From assembly GCA_964020155.1 (NCBI GenBank), contig OZ026554.1, positions 2,794,327 through 2,858,326 of the forward strand: a stretch of DNA of 64,000 bases. Direction: 5' to 3'. The notes under the pieces are model-generated. The model was not told the origin of the DNA, ran no database searches, and saw only the letters and a program-made list of their open reading frames with translations. Numbering within the stretch: position 1 is the first letter of the stretch; each line of letters opens with the position of its first letter. Shown piece after piece: positions 52,401-63,241 of this stretch. Source of the stretch: Chondrilla cf. caribensis. Lineage: Eukaryota > Porifera > Demospongiae > Chondrillida > Chondrillidae. A program made the translations under genes and the position numbers.

Positions 52401-53883
52401 CACAGGCTAGCTTGTACTGGTGGGATGGGATATCAACATGACACGGTGAGAATGTTTATTATATGTTTATATGTCCACTATCCAATAGATTCCCATATAA
52501 AGTCCATTGAACACAGATAGATCTAAAGTGCTAATCAATTACAAAACTCAGGTGAACAAGATTTCACACAGATACAGTTGATCACAGGTTAACACACATA
52601 AACATATTGCCAGATAGAGTAGATAGAAATAAAGATCAGCATAAACAAAAGTGTGTATGTACGTAGTGTATAACATATTAGGCAACATTCAGACATAATG
52701 GGTAAAACGTTAGGTACCCTATGTACAACTTACTCCATGATGAATTCCATCAGTGGTGTGATAGCCAAGTGTGGATTGTCATGATGCTGACCAATATACT
52801 TCAGAGGCATGGTCCACTTGTGTACACTCGAAAGAGATGAACTTTGATTGTCTAAGGCATTTATTACATTAATACATATGGCTCATGCACACATTAACAT
52901 GACAAATGTGTACGTATGTGTACATATTGTAGGAAGGTAATTCCACTGACCTTTGAACAGCTGCCCCACGGAAAGGAGATCACCGGCGTGCCTGACAAAG
53001 AAGAATGGAATATTAGGCTCTGCAGGAAATAAAAATAGACGAATCTCATTGTAATAACGTCCTGTGCTCCAGTGAGTACAAAATTACACAGCACAATATG
53101 GCACCTTGTATAAGTTGGATCAGCAGCAACAGAACATAGCGAGTTGACAGGCACTGCTTTTGCAATTTTGAATCATGACTAGCTTCGCCTAGAGATGGCA
53201 AATACAGGGTGCGTGCATTGGTACATGCACATACGTAATATGCAAACCCTTTCTAAAGGACTTTGTGCAACAAAATTTATCACAAAATACTTTGGAAACT
53301 CAACTGATACATACATACAGATTCATATAATCACACACACAATACATACTATGCACAGGCGTAAGCTAACAGAAAACAAATATCACTACAATGTGTTACA
53401 CCAACACTGATACACAAACAGTATATTAGCACCTGTTGGTTTAATGAATGGCAGCAGAATGGCAGAACAGTCCTCCATAGAAATGATTGAAGCCACACAG
53501 TGTCTCCCTGGTGAGCACAATATCATTGGATTAAATCAACCCACACAAAAAACTGAACTCTAATCTCACCAGCTTGTGTGAGTGTGATGGAGTAAAGAGT
53601 ATGTAATGCATTAAGATACTTGGGATCATCCAAATTCTCAACACTTTGTGAAGGTTGTTTCAACTCTTGTACAACTCTGAGAACCTTAGGATTAGAGAAC
53701 AGACAAGAATACAAATAACAAGATAAACATTCACCGAAATTTACACATGCATGCATATGCAAGATTTGTACATTACACCCATCTACGACACCCTAACACC
53801 CACCCTTAACCACACACACACATGTGTACACAACCACACACCCCTTCACACACACACACAGGCACACACACACACACACACAG

Positions 53884-53919
<36 letters not shown>

Positions 53920-54064
53920 TGACACACACACACACCACCCACATATGTACACCCACACACACCACCCACATATGTACACCCACACCCACCACACACACAC
54001 ACCCACACCCACACCCACACACCCACACCACACACACACACACACACACACACACCCACACACC

Positions 54065-54137
<73 letters not shown>

Positions 54138-57100
54138 ACATACCTCCATGTGGTATATAATAAGTATCCCCACATAGTGAGGGCAGCATATCGCAGAATC
54201 TACATTTTTCAGAAGATCCTACAAGGGAAGCAAATTCATGATAAAGCCAAATTCATGAAGGGTAAAAGGACAACATACAGTTAATGGTGGAGCTGTATTA
54301 TAAGGTATGTCTTCATCCATCTGCAAACATTGATAAGCAAACTTATAGTAATCATGTACTTTCTGTAACATGATATAAAAACATACTGCTTCTTGGCATA
54401 AGTGAGTAACCAATGTACTGAGGACAACAATATGATCTTGAAGGTACTTCAGTCCTAAGTAAAGAGTATGTACATATTGACAGAATAATTTGTACACAGG
54501 TACAAAAGTTTGTAGCAGTTAAAATTCTTACCACCAGGAAATGTTAATAACACAAGTAAAACGTCCTTCACAGCTGCATACGTCTTCATCATCATTGACG
54601 GTGATGCCATCAAAACCAACAGACACTCCAGAAAAGATCTAATAAATATTAAGAGTATTGTGTGTTGATAATATAATAGTATTGCGACTGGGAACTGACT
54701 AAATGTATGTGAAATTACTGTAATTGTAGTATACAGCAAGTATTATCTACCTACCTATTACAAATAATTAATATTATAATTAAGTCATATTTTGACTACT
54801 TTATGACTGCCTGTGTATTCCACATACATGTATGTACCTGCATGTGTGGCTCTAACCCAACCAGGGGAAAAAAAACAAATATAAAAACAAAAGCTAAGTA
54901 TGCATGTAGGTACACTTATAACAACTTTGATGCTTCACATTTCAAACTAATAAGACTTTAATAAGGATTTATATAAAAGTCTCCAGCCTTGGGCAAAATG
55001 ATAGGATATATTCACAAACTTGTAAATCTGGAGTTGTATACAGATCGCATGAGAAGTATTGTATACCTGGATGATAGCCAACTACTGATAAATGAGAAGT
55101 TGCTATTGTCACTTTGAAGATCTTCCTTGCAGAAAGACACAGCCAAAATTGGAGAGTGGATTGTTTCCTGTGAGTTGGAACAACAACAGTATATGTACAG
55201 CAAGTGGAACTAATACAAATTTGAGGATAGGAATTATGATAATTAGACAAAAGAACTAACATATAGAATACCCAAACTCAATGGATCCTTATTCTATTAC
55301 TTAATAGTTAAAAGGGTTACAACAAATGAATGCACGCACTTCTACGATGAAGTCCTTAATTTCCTCCAAATACCAATTGAGGTGATCAGCCTGGGAGATT
55401 ATGTCAGTTTGTTCGTCAGAGAATCCATCCAGCAAGTCATCACTCCCTGTTGATGACTTGACCTCCTCAGACACTAGCCTAGAATCACGGTAATGTATGG
55501 GGAAGATCACATCAATAGTAAACTGCAGTACTAATGCATGCATGCAATGTGTATGTGCACGTATATAAATACATATCTACATGTTGACTACCTCATGCCT
55601 GTACTGTACATACCTTTCCACAGCACTTTTAACCGACACTATGACTTCATAAATATGCACTCTCTTTAGTAGGGACTTGAGAGCAGTCACAAGTTGCACA
55701 GACTGCATGAAAAATAAGGCCAACCAAGTATGTATACCAATAGATATGTACATAAGTATATAAACATTAGTGAGAACAATAAATATGTACATACGTATGT
55801 ACTGTACGTACATAAGTATATAAACCTTAGTGAGAACTATATACAGTGTATGTACATGTACATACTTCTATATCTACGTATGTATCCCACGACTTTCTGT
55901 AGGTTGTTACGTTAATGTATGTATATGTATCAAACACAATGACAGATACCATGTTACGTACAACCCACAGAAGAGCATTCATGTGCACCTTAGTTGAAAC
56001 AGTTACAACCCTTCACTTGTATGATATGATAGACACTAAAAAGAGCCAGGGGGGTTCCTGACTTTTACGCACCGCGGTGCGTATTAGTAACCTTACTTAT
56101 ACGACTACTTACTAATACGCACCGCGATGGGTGAGGATTAGGGTTTAGGGTTTGGGTTAGGGTTTTAGTTAGGTTTTAGGATTAGGGTTTAGGGTTAGGG
56201 TTAGGGTTTTGGTTAGGTTTTAGGGTTTTGGTTAGGTTTTAGGGTTAGGGTTTGGTTAAAGTTAGCTCTAATCCATCGCGGTGCGTATTAGTAAGTAGTC
56301 GTATAAGTAAGGTTACTAATACGCACCGCGGTGCGCAAAGTCAGGAACCCCCCAGGGCTTATCGTTTTTACAACAGCAGTTTAAATTACATTCCATACTT
56401 CTGCCTATGCCCTATCACCACTGACTGGATGGATAACTGATTAAAGGGACACTGCATCGAAAAATGAAGTGGCATTAAAATGATAGCTACTATCAAAAAA
56501 ATAACTCATTTGCATTGACACCGTTGTACGATGTACCGTTTAGGAGAAATTTCGCCGCATAACCCACGAAACCTAGGTAGTGGTAGCCATCTTGATGACG
56601 TCACTGGCGTGAAATTCCATAACCCACCGTGTCGTAGCATGTAGAACCGTACCTCGTCGAACCTTTGATGACAACCGAAGAATTGGAAAATCGCCGGGAA
56701 AGACTCAGAAATGTTTGTATTACAAACCATCCTGGCTACGAGCGGGTGTGTTTGGATTTGGAAGTGCTGCAAACTGCTCTGGTAGCAATGCGAGAAGTAC
56801 GTTTTGAGGATTTAAGTACACATTCCTCGGCGACTTTTCGACTGGCCGCTTATCGTCAGTCCACGTGGTGGATACACACACGAGCTATACATGTCTACTT
56901 TAAAATCTGAAAATAAGAGGTCGATATATTATACTTTGAGGAAATCCGAACAAGTTATTCAACACCCTATGACAGACCGAATTTCGGATGAATTAATATT
57001 GCCAGTAGAAATTTATATGGGCTGAATTGCGCCATTCAGTCCATTTAAATTCTAAAGATAGTAAAAAAACGGTCGAAATTCGATCTGTTACAGGTGGTCG

Positions 57101-60100
57101 GAAAACTTGTTCGGATTTCCTCAAAGTAATACATAATATTATATGCACCTTTAACTTTAATATTTTAAAGTAGACATGTAAAGCTATTATTTGTGTAGTT
57201 TTCCAGACGTTTCACAACTTGTAACCCATGCTTTAGCTCTTGTCCTCTAATATTGATCGAATAGTCCGGGAATTGATCGATTTGCTTGCAAAAATGCTTG
57301 CTACAAAGAGATGGAATACTTTTTCGAACGGAATTCATGGATGGTACTAAAAGGAAGAAGAGCTAAGAAACGGTGCTTGTGTCAAGTCCATAGCTTCCGT
57401 ATGAAGGAAGATACGAGTGTCCGGAAAAAGATCAGTTACTGCAGAATCCAGTCATTAATTTTAGTCCAGTGCCTTGCCTTGCTGTCATTGTTACAACCAA
57501 AAACCATACAATAAGGCATGATTTAGACTAGCTGTGGTACAAGTGAAGTAGTTTTGACGACGTAGATAAAGTTGTTGAGACGTTATCACGGCGAATTGGC
57601 CTCGCTCTTTACACACAGTACGATAGCTGTAAAATCAACTTTCACGCCAGTGACGTCACGCCACAATGGCGGAAAGGGGAGAAAAAAAATGTCTTGGAAA
57701 ACGAAACTTTACGAAGCTCGATCTCACTAACGGCGTTGATTTCGGATGTAATATTCGACGTGTAATGTTCAGAACGGGTATACTTTCATTTGACCTCAAC
57801 TTAATTTTTCGATGCAGTGTCCCTTTAAAGATTTGACAGATATTTAGTTTCAATAGTAAAAACTTGGGCCCAGAACACAATAATAGAATTTTGCCACATA
57901 ACGAGAGGCATGGATGGGTACACTCTTTACACTCTATTGCTCAACTCTTTCTGGTAGTGGTGCACACAAGAAGGCTACAAACATACTGTTTGAGTAGCAA
58001 TACTTCAGGTAGTCCACATACCTTGGTGGAGATACACAACCTGACAAGTTGCTGGTAAAGTGTGACAACAGAAGCACCTTCTTGTTCGGGCTAAAAATAG
58101 AAAAATAACCATAACATTAACAAAAGTGAACTTCACATACATACGTACATACGTACATACGTACATACGTACATACGTACATACGTACATAGTAGGATAA
58201 GACATTTAGGCTACATGTACACACGGGTACACATTTCTTACACAGGAAGAGTTGGGGTAGCGGATTGAATATACTGTCAACCATCCAACTCACATGGATA
58301 TTTTCACCAAGAAGATATTCTACTCCAGAAACATTCTGTATCATCATCCCTAATACTATGAAATGTAAAGAACAAACACACATCAAAGTAATAGGATAAG
58401 CAGTGTTTCTTATGATACAAAAGTACATACATTATGAAGACAAAATGAATATGTTAACGTAGGTACTACATGCTTATGATATTACACATTAACAGTCTTA
58501 CATGGTGTATACTAACCAATAGCTCAGCATACTAACACAACTAACGGTGGTACACTCAACTCAAAATCAATATGTAGCCAAATGAGAAATAGACTTAAAA
58601 CACCAAATAATAGTACCATTGCAAACCTATCAAACACACAAGTTACCATTAATGGCCTCCAGTTTCAGGGACAAAGCTAGCTTATCACCACAAATCATCC
58701 GGACTATCAGGTCCATAATGTTCCGTTGCTATAAAAATAGTAATGCTTGGGGTGGATGTGCATTGTACAGTATATACGTAAGAACAAAGAATAGAAACAT
58801 ACAAAATCATGGAGCTAGGGATTTTGAGGTCTAGTTGTGGATTTTGTATATACGTACAATCTAATGATGCTTCACACGTTTACAATATAGCCATTGGAAC
58901 AAACTGGCAACACCACCTTTATTGTGGCTTTGTTAGAATACATGTACGTGAGTACATTAAAAGCTGTAATATGCAGTCATTCCCTCCTCTTCTGGTAATA
59001 TTTCAAAATTAACAAAGGCCATAAACATAATAAGATTATCATGCATTTAAACAACAATACCGTATAGCGGGAAATATTCGCGGGACAAAATTTTCGCGGA
59101 TGGCTCCAAAAATGAAAATTCGCAGATAAAATTTTCGCGGATGCTGGCCAGAATCACGCGACAGAACAGCGAGAACGCCTACTTCGCGGATAAAATTTTC
59201 GCGGATGTTAGGCAAACCGCGAAATCCACGAATATTTCCCGCTATACGGTATGTTACATGAATCCTGGAGTCTGGCTGGAACAGTGTATACGCATGAATA
59301 TATAGCATAATATATAATATGCCTTCACCCATACAATACCATAAATCAACACAGATCATCTCAACTGTACAGATGAAATGCAGTAGTTCATATTCATAAA
59401 TAAACATTTTACACATATTTTAACAGACTAAACCTAGTAACTAACCAAAAGTGATTCCAAAGATGATGTTCTTGAGACACAGATACCAGACACTGCCTTC
59501 AGTACAACCTTAACCAGTCTTACATCAATGCCAGTGGGTATCCCTGCCACTTTGTCTAGGTCTAGTACACTACAGATCCATCCCACTACAGTCTGCACAA
59601 TATCTAATCAAGATACAAAATGGTGCATAATAACAATACATCGATGAGACAGGGCCTACATACATGGGTACATATGTACATGTATCCTGATTGATGGCAA
59701 CATTGATAAGATTGTCAGCGATACATATTCTATGTGTCCCTGAGATCCTCGGGTGTGATTAAAATCAACAAGTGGATAATCAGGATATGTGTTATTTATA
59801 CCACTTTTAAAAAGGAAACACAAAAATGGATCCTTCCTAAAGGCGCTATAACATATACATAGCTAACAGAAAAGAAACATGAAAGCAAATTACCTTTTTG
59901 CTGATATTTTGGGGTCTCTTCCAGCAAAACCTATGAAATCATCTGTTAACCACATGTACAAGTTGAAATGATGTGTGAAAAAGACACTAACTGAAAGATT
60001 GTCTTGAAAACGTTCAAAGAACTCCAACATTCTAACAATAGCAATCCGGAACATGTATGACTTCAGGATCTATGAATCTTCTACCTTTGTCTCACCTGAT

Positions 60101-61991
60101 TGGTGTTACGTTGGACTCTTTTGAAACAGCATCATGGAAAACAGCAGCCTGTTTATCATGGTAAGGAATAAAGGATAAAATAATAAAATGTCTTGGTCAC
60201 AAGTAAAGAGATTCAACTGTCATCTGTCATCCGTTTAGATGGTTGCACATACGTACAGTGGAACTTCTCTATTACAACCCTCTGAGTTGAGGAAACCTCT
60301 GTAATAAGGACACCATTCTGTGTCCCAGGGTAGTACTGTAGTGTATTAGGTGACCTCTGAATTGAGGAAACCTCTGTAATAAGGACTAAAATTAAGGTCC
60401 CAAAGTGTCCTTAATTGAGACTTTCCAATGTATACGTACGTATGTGTAATTAGGAGAGGCTTGGGGATGTGCAACTCTACTACTTACAGTAATATCAAAA
60501 TTCAAAATTAAAAATTAATTTCATCAGAAACACCATACATGTATGCCTATGCAATTGAACTAGTTACGTACATAATACTCTTCTACTCTTCTTACTGTGG
60601 AGCATAGCAAACATAATGCTGATGTACCATGCATACTCCTTGAACAAAACCCATGTATCAAAACCAGTACAAAAAGTGAAATAAAGCCTAACGCTTGCTT
60701 GCTGGCAGCCACAATGTAAAGTACATACACACGTACAAGGAATGTAGTATATAAGGTATATACGATATACGTACGTATGCGCACATATTATGTACAATTC
60801 TATAATATGTGTAAACGATATATTCAAAATCCACCAGCAACTGTACGTATGGAACATCTTCAAGTGCAGGCATTAAGGTACATGTTTAATTATAGTGCTA
60901 TGTGCATGTGATACTTGTAGGATTGCTTCTTTGTTCACATTTGCTGTTTTACACTCCCAAAACTAACGATGCATGCATATCGTACGGAATACACACATCA
61001 TTCATGTACCAAATACACTCACCTCTCGTCCAAGACTTCTTTTAACACTGCCTGCTTCTTTAATGTCAGACATTTCAGATTGATTTCCAGCCACCTGTAA
61101 AGTTACGTACTGATACAACACATTCAAATGACACACAGTACTTTAAAACAGAACAAGCCTTCTCATCCAGGAGGTTGCACTGATAAGGATTGAAACTGAC
61201 AGAGCTTGTGAACCATAAGTCCATGTCATCAGCATATATGTCCAAGTCACCCTAGCACAATTGCAACATATGTACATACGTACGTAGTGTACATAACTGT
61301 GATAACCACACCATGATCACACTCCCACGATGAATATTATACTTTGCAATCACTTTTAAAAGTGAAGGCATGTAGATTGGAATGTTCGATGAAAGCCCTG
61401 AGCACTACAATTCTCCCGTAACATTCAATATCTATTCATGCCATAGTACCGTATAACCGGAAATATTGGCGATCATTTTATTTTGGCAGTTTGGCGGTTT
61501 GACTGACTACCGCCAACATAATATTCGCCAAAATAATAGCACCCGTGCCAAACGTCAGGATTACGTCACAATAAAGTGATGTAATCCCGACGTTGCGCAT
61601 CCGTGGGGCTCGAATAATCATGGCAATAGCGAGAACGGAACAGAATACAGCGGTTGATCGGAAACTCCATTTTCGAAATTCATTTCAAGCGTTAAAATTT
61701 TTATATTGGGTAACACAGAAACTGTGGCTATGAATATAATTATAACCTGGGCTCTCCATCCGCCAAAAAAAACCCACCAATATCCTAAAATTCGACAAAC
61801 CGCCAAATATTCTTTCCGCCAATATTTCAGGCTATATGGTATTAACATTGATAATACCTTCATGGTTCAGAGCTGGCATAGTTTTTTAGGAGTTGATAAT
61901 GAAGGAAGTAATGTCTAGGTTCAATTGGTGTGTGTTTCACAAAAAATATATGTGTTGCGTGTGTGTGTCCATTGTATTGTGTTGTGTTGTG

Positions 61992-62053
<62 letters not shown>

Positions 62054-63012
62054 GTTGTGTGTGTGCATGTGTTGTGTGTGTGTTTGTGTGTACCTCTTGA
62101 TCAAAGTCATCATCTCCAAAAGCAATTTCCTCATCAGAGAATTCTTCATAACCAGATGCATTGGCCTATACAACAGTAAGTTAGACTATCTATTCATTCA
62201 TGTAGGTTACAAAAGGTCACTCACACCATGCATTAGCATTGTGAGATACATACATATACTGTACATATAACATACTCGCTTAGTTGGAGGACCAATATCA
62301 TCATCAAAAATATCAAACATAGTTGGAGAATGGTCTGGAGAGAAGGGTTCAAATAGTTCATCTTCCAGCATCCCATCACTTGGTTTCTCAACCTACGTAC
62401 ACATGGACAAGTTCAAACGCAATGGAATACAGTCATGAAGATAATGGAGGGAATAATGCAACTAATAAACAACCTCATCTTCAGGCCACTTTCTCTTCAA
62501 TGGGCTTTTCCCAGGGTCTCCTCCCATGCTGTTTGGCAGTGATGATCCTGGTCTAAAGCAAACAGCAGTGCTATGTAAACAATACCTACACCTGCATCAG
62601 ATCAAGATACTCACTTTGGAGAGCCACTTTCAGCTGTAACATGCTTGGCAGTCCCATACACACAAATTGTTATTGTTTTATAATAACCTCTAACCAGCAA
62701 AGCATCAGACCATATCTATTTCATTCGAATGTGAATAATAAGGGGAAGTGTCACAGAAATAAAGGACGGATTTCACTAAACAAACATTATTCGTTCCTGC
62801 TTCTTTCAGGGCAATGCGCTCCACAGAAAAGAGTAGCCTATAAGCCATAAAATAAAGCTCTATATGAAATGGATGCATATTATGTACAGCGTACACATAC
62901 ATGAAAAGAGATATTCACAGCTTACTTTCCAAAGTGATTGTAGTATGGAGAGAGTATGTTATTGGCATCGTTGACAAAAAAGTCCAAGTCAATCTCACTA
63001 GGAGTGGTACGC
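43488..63012 (-). CDS. VIRMA: Virilizer/VIRMA (KIAA1429), m6A writer-complex scaffold; 5' exon(s) outside window
   Basis: Exons read: 63012-62926, 62837-62777, 62715-62615, 62552-62474, 62392-62276, 62165-62094, 61251-61159, 61094-61023, 60148-60096, 60031-59992, 59930-59894, 59603-59446, 58728-58647, 58349-58294, 58090-58022, 55702-55614, 55478-55340, 55167-55067, 54638-54532, 54454-54279, 54218-54144, 53684-53570, 53507-53433, 53182-53105, 53019-52951, 52851-52734, 51922-51813, 51741-51659, 51379-51233, 50534-50366, 50299-50160, 50041-49933, 49842-49752, 49673-49614, 48894-48799, 48420-48327, 48253-48021, 47943-47893, 47778-47433, 45835-45742, 45586-45469, 45390-45330, 45267-45152, 43875-43757, 43688-43488. 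Diagnostic blocks are PSEIDLDFFVND and LLVRGYYKTITICVYG (N-terminus), FEPFSPDHSP, WSMLLKDL with LLSQLLPLPLPVGV, VVDLNQLAADCCPHINL, and TSRAPSMHVDDFV near a Gly/Pro/Arg-rich C-terminus. Virilizer holds METTL3/14-WTAP on pre-mRNA. Phases agree throughout except between 45152 and 43875, where a further exon is needed. The N-terminal start exon was not found. Confidence 0.9.
43933..44173. mobile_element. Probable pogo-like MITE
   Basis: It begins CAGTGAAACCTCTCTAAGCC and has AAAACCTCTCTATAAAGGAC inside; a weak mirrored end GTTGCACTG sits near 44170. It lies between the last two blocks of virilizer exons, where one exon is still unlocated. Confidence 0.45.
45901..47346. mobile_element. TIR element in a virilizer intron (outer member of a nested pair)
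   Basis: CGGTAGGCGCCAAAATAAAC at the left is matched by GTTTATTTTGGTGCCTACCG at the right; the repeats extend through CTTTGCGTTCC. The left half is rich in TTTCGT/CGTTTCG words. No transposase frame is visible. A second element is inserted at 46515-47285. Confidence 0.85.
46515..47285. mobile_element. Nested TIR element with 8-bp target duplication CATAAAGT
   Basis: Inverted ends of about 85 bp begin TAGTCTAGCTAGCTAGACC and run through AAGGGAAGG to CACACCTG. CATAAAGT flanks both sides (46507-46514 and 47286-47293), an 8-bp target duplication as made by hAT or P-type transposases. A short frame at 46676-46873 resembles the start of a transposon-borne RecQ-like helicase (SQMKAITSILQGHDMIACLP) but is broken at the Walker A position. 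Confidence 0.85.
50591..50720. mobile_element. MITE with TTGTATCCTGG termini, short copy 3
   Basis: The termini TTGTATCCCGG and CCAGGATACAA match the family of 9845 and 20822, and the interior keeps the CACCAAACAGGTTTCA motif. The copy is internally deleted to about 130 bp and lies in a virilizer intron. Confidence 0.65.
53811..54139. repeat. Complex (AC)n/(ACCC)n microsatellite
   Basis: AC repeats are mixed with CACCC blocks and two copies of CACCCACATATGTACACC. The repeat starts only 4 bp beyond the splice donor of the virilizer exon at 54144-54218. Long open frames across it in several phases are artefacts of the repeat. Confidence 0.98.
56049..56353. mobile_element. Palindromic MITE with a telomere-like TTAGGG core
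   Basis: The roughly 80-bp ends (GGGGGGTTCCTGACTTTTAC... at the left, its complement at the right) are inverted repeats that contain the smaller palindrome CGCACCGCGGTGCG. The centre, about 56130-56262, is a run of TTAGGG, TTTAGGG and TTTTAGG variants. It lies in the large virilizer intron between exons 16 and 15. Confidence 0.85.
56445..57824. mobile_element. TTAA-flanked TIR element (piggyBac/Kolobok-type) with a P2X7-tail-like frame
   Basis: Perfect 21-bp ends (AGGGACACTGCATCGAAAAA + T) are flanked by TTAA at 56441-56444 and 57825-57828, and subterminal TGACGTCACTGGCGTGAAA is also inverted. A plus-strand frame from 56668 encodes NVCITNHPGYERVCLD, then LEVLQTAL and RLAAYRQ, which resembles the cytoplasmic tail of P2X7 receptors, a domain also found in invertebrate repeats. 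The frame runs into a nested palindrome at 56883. Confidence 0.8.
56883..57185. mobile_element. Palindromic MITE nested inside the TTAA element
   Basis: There are two concentric inverted repeats. The outer arms are 56883-56906 and 57162-57185 (ATGTCTACTTTAAAAT). The inner arms are 56933-56957 and 57104-57127 (ACTTTGAGGAAATCCGAACA). The insertion cuts the P2X7-tail-like frame of its host element. Confidence 0.75.
58136..58191. repeat. (ACATACGT)n octanucleotide repeat
   Basis: About seven copies of the self-complementary octamer ACATACGT lie in a virilizer intron. It is an expanded form of the GTAC/CATACGTATG words scattered through the window. Confidence 0.95.
59058..59251. mobile_element. 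MITE, TACCGTATAGCGGG family
   Basis: Perfect terminal inverted repeats (TACCGTATAGCGGGAAATAT) surround four repeats of the word AAAATTTTCGCGGAT. It lies in a virilizer intron. Its ends resemble those of 61447-61841. Confidence 0.85.
60256..60432. mobile_element. Pogo-like MITE
   Basis: The ends CAGTGGAACTTCTCTATTAC and CTTTCCAATGTA are imperfect inverted repeats flanked by TA. A direct repeat of GAGGAAACCTCTGTAATAAG lies inside. It resembles the CAGTGGAACCTC pogo-type ends seen elsewhere in animals. Confidence 0.6.
61447..61841. mobile_element. MITE, TACCGTATAACCGG family
   Basis: Terminal inverted repeats begin TACCGTATAACCGGAAATAT and end in the diverged complement ATTTCAGGCTATATGGTA. Internally it repeats CGCCAA and GGCGGT words. 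It shares the TACCGTATA and GGAAATATT core with the element at 59058, suggesting one superfamily. It lies in a virilizer intron. Confidence 0.75.
61992..62090. repeat. (TG)n microsatellite next to a virilizer splice donor
   Basis: A GT/TGTT/TGTGC-interrupted repeat runs to about 62090. The donor of the virilizer exon 62094-62165 reads GTACACAC on the minus strand and merges directly into the repeat. Confidence 0.95.
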
Positions 63013-63189
63013 CTAATAATGTAACCAGTGAAACTATTGTCAGTGCCAGCTCACCACAGAAAGACATTAGAATGGAATAACAGGGTCACAGGACAGTGCT
63101 GTACTTTAACTCGTACTGTACTTATATTGTCGTTTACCATAACACAATCTGTGAATCGTTCTGTCATGCCGTAAAAGTTCCCCCGGGCC

Positions 63190-63197
63190 TATAAAAG
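63190..63197 (+). promoter_or_regulatory. TATA box of the integrase gene
   Basis: TATAAAAG lies in a GC-richer context (CCCCCGGGCC just upstream), 52 bp before the ATG at 63242. The distance fits a core promoter with a short leader. The other gene starts in the window do not show an equally clear TATA box. Confidence 0.6.
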
Positions 63198-63241
63198 GTG
63201 TAATCGGCTTTTGTTCGAATGAAATCGATTATAGAGGCGAC

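Noticed and set aside
53751..54284. Long open frames of Thr/His and Val/Cys repeats on both strands
   Set aside because: They are translations of the (AC)n microsatellite; the true coding unit there is the small virilizer exon at 54144-54218.
56130..56262. True chromosome-end telomere array
   Set aside because: The repeat units are irregular, only about 130 bp, and are enclosed by inverted repeats within an intron of a single-copy gene.
61893..62270. 125-aa Cys/Val-rich open frame on the plus strand
   Set aside because: It is translation of the (TG)n repeat, opposite to virilizer exon 62094-62165.
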